Made by a program: the position numbers and the translations under genes. Below, in pieces: positions 32,512-35,605 of a DNA stretch of 35,605 nucleotides. Position 1 is the first letter of the stretch. Each line of letters opens with the position of its first letter. The stretch is from positions 1 to 35,605 of the forward strand of contig NZ_JAIQZA010000039.1 of the NCBI RefSeq assembly GCF_020164485.1, written 5' to 3'. Below the pieces are notes generated by a model. It had not been told where the DNA came from. It was given only the letters and a program-made list of their open reading frames with translations, and made no database searches. This DNA is from Salegentibacter tibetensis (GTDB taxonomy: Bacteria; Bacteroidota; Bacteroidia; Flavobacteriales; Flavobacteriaceae).

Positions 32512-33069
32512 CTATTTTGATTTTCTGGGAGATAAAAACATAGTCATACGTTTCCCTTCCAGTTTAGGCATTTGTTCTACTTTTCCAAGTTCTTCAAGAT
32601 CCTGAGCTAATCTAAGCAATAGGATTTCTCCTTTATCCTTAAATACGATAGATCGACCTTTAAAAAATACGAAAGCTTTTAGCTTTGCACCATCCTTTAA
32701 AAATTTCTCTGCGTTACGTCTTTTGAACTCATAATCGTGATCATCGGTATTGGGACCAAAACGAATTTCCTTAACAACAACTTTGCTCGCTTTGGCTTTC
32801 ATTACCTTTTCGCGCTTCTTTTGTTCGTAAAGAAACTTTTTGTAATCCATCGCTTTTACCACCGGTGGTTTTGCATCTGGAGATATTTCTACCAAATCCA
32901 AACCTAAATCTTCGGCTATTGTTAATGCTTCCTTGGTTGGATAAACGCCCATTTCCACATTATCACCTACAAGGCGAACTTCTTCTGCCCTGATTTTTTG
33001 GTTAATCCGGTGTTGATCCTCTTTAACTGCTCTAAGCGGTCTTTTCGATTTTTTTCTACGTATTGCTAT
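32512..33069 (-). CDS. infC: Translation initiation factor IF-3 with a probable AUA start
   Basis: 185 residues from the proposed start. IF-3 blocks are [40 protein letters not shown] and [19 protein letters not shown]. The first ATG in frame (32958) would remove the conserved start, because the codons before it read [14 protein letters not shown]...[12 protein letters not shown], as in IF-3 homologues. No ATG, GTG or TTG lies between that start and the in-frame stop at 33094-33096. The codon at the expected Met is ATA (33067-33069). Escherichia coli infC starts at AUU for feedback control by IF-3; AUA here would fit the same logic. It lies 17 nt after thrS. Confidence 0.9.
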   Translation of the reverse strand: MAIRRKKSKRPLRAVKEDQHRINQKIRAEEVRLVGDNVEMGVYPTKEALTIAEDLGLDLVEISPDAKPPVVKAMDYKKFLYEQKKREKVMKAKASKVVVKEIRFGPNTDDHDYEFKRRNAEKFLKDGAKLKAFVFFKGRSIVFKDKGEILLLRLAQDLEELGKVEQMPKLEGKRMTMFLSPRKSK

Positions 33070-33086
33070 GGCTGATCTATTTTTGG

Positions 33087-35033
33087 TTAAACTTCAAACG
33101 TCTTCAACGTTTTTTTGATTTCGTTATTTATAATTGCGGCAAAGTCTTCTACTGGCATAGTGCCAATATCGCCTTCCCCTCTCTTTCGTACAGAAACCGT
33201 ACCATCCTGTTCTTCCTGTTCCCCTATAATCAACATATACGGGAATTTGTTCATTTCGGCTTCCCGAATTTTCTTACCAATGGTCTCATTTCGGTTGTCT
33301 GCCAAAGCGCGAATTTCGTTATTTTCCAGCAAAGTTAAAACTTTTTGAGCGTATTTTTCATATTTCTCACTGATTGAGAGTACCATAGCTTGCTCGGGCA
33401 TCAGCCATAATGGGAAGTTTCCGGCTGTATGTTCCAGGAGAATAGCGATAAAGCGTTCCATACTACCAAAAGGAGCACGGTGAATCATTACCGGTCGGTG
33501 TGTCTCATTGTCACTTCCTTTGTAGCTAAGTTCAAAACGTTCTGGCAGGTTATAATCAACTTGAATGGTGCCAAGTTGCCAGCTTCTGCCAAGTGCGTCT
33601 TTTACCATAAAATCTAACTTTGGCCCGTAAAAAGCGGCTTCGCCTGTTTCTACCACGTAATTTAATCCTTTTTCTTTAGCTGCATTGATTATGGCAGTTT
33701 CAGCTTTTTCCCAAACATCATCAGTTCCTATATATTTTTCTTTATTCTCCGGATCTCTCAATGAAACTTGCGCGGTGAAGTTATCAAATCCTAAAGAATC
33801 GAATACATATAAGGTAAGGTCAATTACTTTTTTAAATTCATCATCTAATTGATCTGGAGTACAAAAAATATGCGCGTCGTCCTGGGTGAAACCTCTCACT
33901 CGTGTTAAACCGTGTAATTCTCCGCTTTGTTCATAACGATAAACGGTACCGAATTCAGCAAAACGTTTTGGGAGATCGCGATAACTCCAGGAAGTGGCGT
34001 TATATATTTCACAGTGATGCGGGCAATTCATAGGTTTTAGCAAAAACTCTTCTCCTTCGTTCGGAGTTTTAATAGGCTGAAAACTATCTTCGCCATATTT
34101 CGCATAATGTCCTGAGGTGACATAAAGTTCTTTTTGTCCAATATGCGGACTTACCACCATTTCATAACCGGCTTTTTTCTGTGCTTTTTTCAAGAAATCT
34201 TCCAGGCGTTCCCGTAAGGCAGCTCCTTTTGGAAGCCACAATGGAAGTCCCTGGCCAACTTTTTGAGAAAAAGTGAACAATTCAAGTTCTTTCCCAAGTT
34301 TACGGTGATCTCTTTTCTTTGCTTCTTCAAGCAGCTCTAAGTATTCTTTTAATTCTTTTTGCTTCGGAAATGAAATTCCGTAAACACGCGTTAACTGCGG
34401 ATTATTTTCTTCCCCGCGCCAGTACGCGCCGGCAACACTCATTAATTTTACAGCTTTTATAAATCCGGTATTTGGAATATGTCCACCGCGACAAAGATCG
34501 GTAAAGGTATCGTGATCGCAGAAAGTAATCTCACCGTCTTCCAGGTTCTCGATTAATTCTACTTTAAACTGATTGTTTTGTTCCTTATAATAGGAGAGGG
34601 CATCTGCTTTTGAAACTTCCCTTAATTTAAAGTCATGTTTTTCACGGGCAATCTCAAGCATTCTGTCTTCGATCTTTTTAAAATCGTTTTCAGAAAGTTT
34701 GTGCTCGCCAAAATCTACATCATAATAGAATCCATTTTCAATCGCCGGGCCAATGGTTAATTTAGATCCTGGATACATTTTTTCTATGGCCTGGGCCATA
34801 ACGTGAGAGGTAGAGTGCCAAAATGCTTTTTTACCCTCATCGTCTTTCCAGGTAAATAAGGTTAAACTTCCATCTGTAGTTAATGGCGTTGAAACTTCTA
34901 CAATATCATTGTTGAATTTTGCTGAAATCACGTTTCGGGCCAGTCCAGAGCTAATACTGTTAGCCACGTCCATTGGAGTAGATCCTTTTTCAAATTCTTT
35001 TATACTGCCATCGGGCAAGCTTACCTTAATCAT
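33087..35033 (-). CDS. thrS: Threonine-tRNA ligase
   Basis: A 648-residue class II synthetase that charges tRNA-Thr. The N-terminal TGS domain (about 1-60) is followed by the editing domain with [12 protein letters not shown] (His zinc-type cluster) near residues 75-86. The catalytic core then carries [10 protein letters not shown] (zinc Cys and His ligands) and [17 protein letters not shown] (motif 2). The C-terminal anticodon-binding domain starts at [16 protein letters not shown]. It heads the translation operon and has a strong promoter (35056-35086) with an 18-nt leader. Confidence 0.97.
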   Translation of the reverse strand: MIKVSLPDGSIKEFEKGSTPMDVANSISSGLARNVISAKFNNDIVEVSTPLTTDGSLTLFTWKDDEGKKAFWHSTSHVMAQAIEKMYPGSKLTIGPAIENGFYYDVDFGEHKLSENDFKKIEDRMLEIAREKHDFKLREVSKADALSYYKEQNNQFKVELIENLEDGEITFCDHDTFTDLCRGGHIPNTGFIKAVKLMSVAGAYWRGEENNPQLTRVYGISFPKQKELKEYLELLEEAKKRDHRKLGKELELFTFSQKVGQGLPLWLPKGAALRERLEDFLKKAQKKAGYEMVVSPHIGQKELYVTSGHYAKYGEDSFQPIKTPNEGEEFLLKPMNCPHHCEIYNATSWSYRDLPKRFAEFGTVYRYEQSGELHGLTRVRGFTQDDAHIFCTPDQLDDEFKKVIDLTLYVFDSLGFDNFTAQVSLRDPENKEKYIGTDDVWEKAETAIINAAKEKGLNYVVETGEAAFYGPKLDFMVKDALGRSWQLGTIQVDYNLPERFELSYKGSDNETHRPVMIHRAPFGSMERFIAILLEHTAGNFPLWLMPEQAMVLSISEKYEKYAQKVLTLLENNEIRALADNRNETIGKKIREAEMNKFPYMLIIGEQEEQDGTVSVRKRGEGDIGTMPVEDFAAIINNEIKKTLKTFEV

Positions 35034-35055
35034 GTATATGTAGTTTTAATGAGCG

Positions 35056-35086
35056 CAAAGATAATAGGTTGATTTTGCCTGCGCAA
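35056..35086 (-). promoter_or_regulatory. Promoter of the thrS operon
   Basis: On the - strand TTG (35084-35086) and TATCTTTG (35056-35063) are separated by 20 nt, an excellent consensus match. The expected start is about 35051, 18 nt before the thrS ATG. No T-box-like leader fits into that space. Confidence 0.75.
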
Positions 35087-35270
35087 TATACATATATATA
35101 AAGGACAATAATTCTTGCTGAAATTAAGAAAGAGTAGGTTGTCTATACTCTGAAACATTAACTTTTTCCCTTCCCAAGATTTCTATAAAATTTTTTATCT
35201 TACAAGTTCCTTTAGTTGAGAGGCTTAGAAATTAGTTTTAAGGTTTCTTTAAAAAATTGTTATTTGAGCC

Positions 35271-35311
35271 TTGCGGGGTAAGAAAACAGCAGTATATTTG
35301 CAGCCGCTTAC
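35271..35311 (+). promoter_or_regulatory. Tandem stable-RNA-type promoter 1
   Basis: TTG 35271-35273, a 19-nt spacer, and TATATTTG 35293-35300, followed by CAGCCGCTTAC. The downstream discriminator is shared by three promoters in a row. The DNA before it, 35087-35270, holds no gene or other signal that I can see. Confidence 0.7.
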
Positions 35312-35403
35312 AAGGGCAACGAGGGTTGCGGAGTAAAGCAGGAAGTTCATTACATACTGGGAAATGCAAATTTTTAAGCCTTGAAAAAGCTTTAAAAAAT
35401 AAA

Positions 35404-35428
35404 AGCAAAAAAATAATATTTTTTTGCT
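35404..35428. repeat. 25-nt perfect AT-rich palindrome
   Basis: agcaaaaaaata-a-tatttttttgct is a perfect 12-bp inverted repeat with a single-base centre. It overlaps the -33 box of the second tandem promoter (TTG 35428-35430). It may be a terminator, an UP-like element or a protein site. Confidence 0.6.
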
Positions 35429-35463
35429 TGTTGGATTCAAAAGAGGTTGTATATTTGCAGCCG
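35428..35463 (+). promoter_or_regulatory. Tandem stable-RNA-type promoter 2
   Basis: TTG 35428-35430, a 19-nt spacer, and TATATTTG 35450-35457, followed by CAGCCGC. It is 157 nt downstream of promoter 1. Confidence 0.7.
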
Positions 35464-35562
35464 CAAAAACAGCTAAGATTTTATTTAAAAAGTGGCGTTG
35501 TTTTTAAAGTTCTTTTGAAGGGTTGCTTTTAAAATAAAGTCAAAAATTTTTCTAAAAAATAT

Positions 35563-35605
35563 TTGGTGTATAAAGAAAAAGTAGTGTATATTTGCAGCCG
35601 CTTAC
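35563..35605 (+). promoter_or_regulatory. Tandem stable-RNA-type promoter 3 (at the window edge)
   Basis: TTG 35563-35565, a 21-nt spacer, and TATATTTG 35587-35594, followed by CAGCCGCTTAC, the same discriminator as promoter 1. The window ends here. A stable-RNA operon (rRNA or tRNA) probably follows. Confidence 0.7.

Overview
The window looks like a piece of chromosome from a marine-type member of the Flavobacteriaceae (Bacteroidota). The evidence is the low G+C content, the many TTG-N19-21-TAnnTTTG promoters typical of the phylum in place of sigma-70 boxes, the weak Shine-Dalgarno signals, the DxDGDG-repeat lipoprotein, and a carotenoid cluster with crtZ. The genus is not determined; a Gramella/Salegentibacter-like organism is only a guess.

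Layout. 1-1186: tail of an unidentified + strand gene, then an OmpH/Skp chaperone and an SRPBCC protein on the - strand. 1382-4949: envelope-folding operon of a SurA-like lipoprotein, a two-parvulin SurA-like isomerase, a MoxR ATPase and a small membrane protein. 5207-8250: aconitase and a TlpA-like thioredoxin. 8280-10382: a tandemly duplicated two-gene module (small 4-Cys protein divergent from a HTH-S24 regulator) in which each copy has lost the opposite gene. 10449-15268: crt operon (carH-like regulator, crtI, crtB, crtZ, crtY) on the - strand, which should take GGPP to zeaxanthin, with a divergent SDR plus aldehyde dehydrogenase pair at 15373-17557. 17569-18420: tRNA-Leu and two tRNA-Lys genes in an array of truncated tRNA-Lys 3' ends and palindromes. 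18546-22441: aroK, PyrR-like, TPMT-like methyltransferase, S4 protein, FKBP-like lipoprotein and an outer-membrane barrel. 22564-24510: split transketolase. 24779-31709: tgt, lptG-like, accA, dnaB, an 'AsnB-annotated' secreted protein, a broken small membrane gene and yjbQ. 31798-35033: thrS-infC-rpmI-rplT translation operon on the - strand. 35271-35605: three tandem strong promoters pointing out of the window, probably into a stable-RNA operon.

The most notable points are the reciprocally decayed module duplication, the tRNA-Lys 3'-end repeat array, palindromic elements nested inside terminators, a second repeat family that supplies a promoter -33 box, the apparent AUA start of infC, a Tgt without its zinc cysteines, a terminator that overlaps the start of the gene after dnaB, and a CarH-type B12 photoreceptor signature next to the crt genes. 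I saw no insertion sequence, CRISPR array or prophage.
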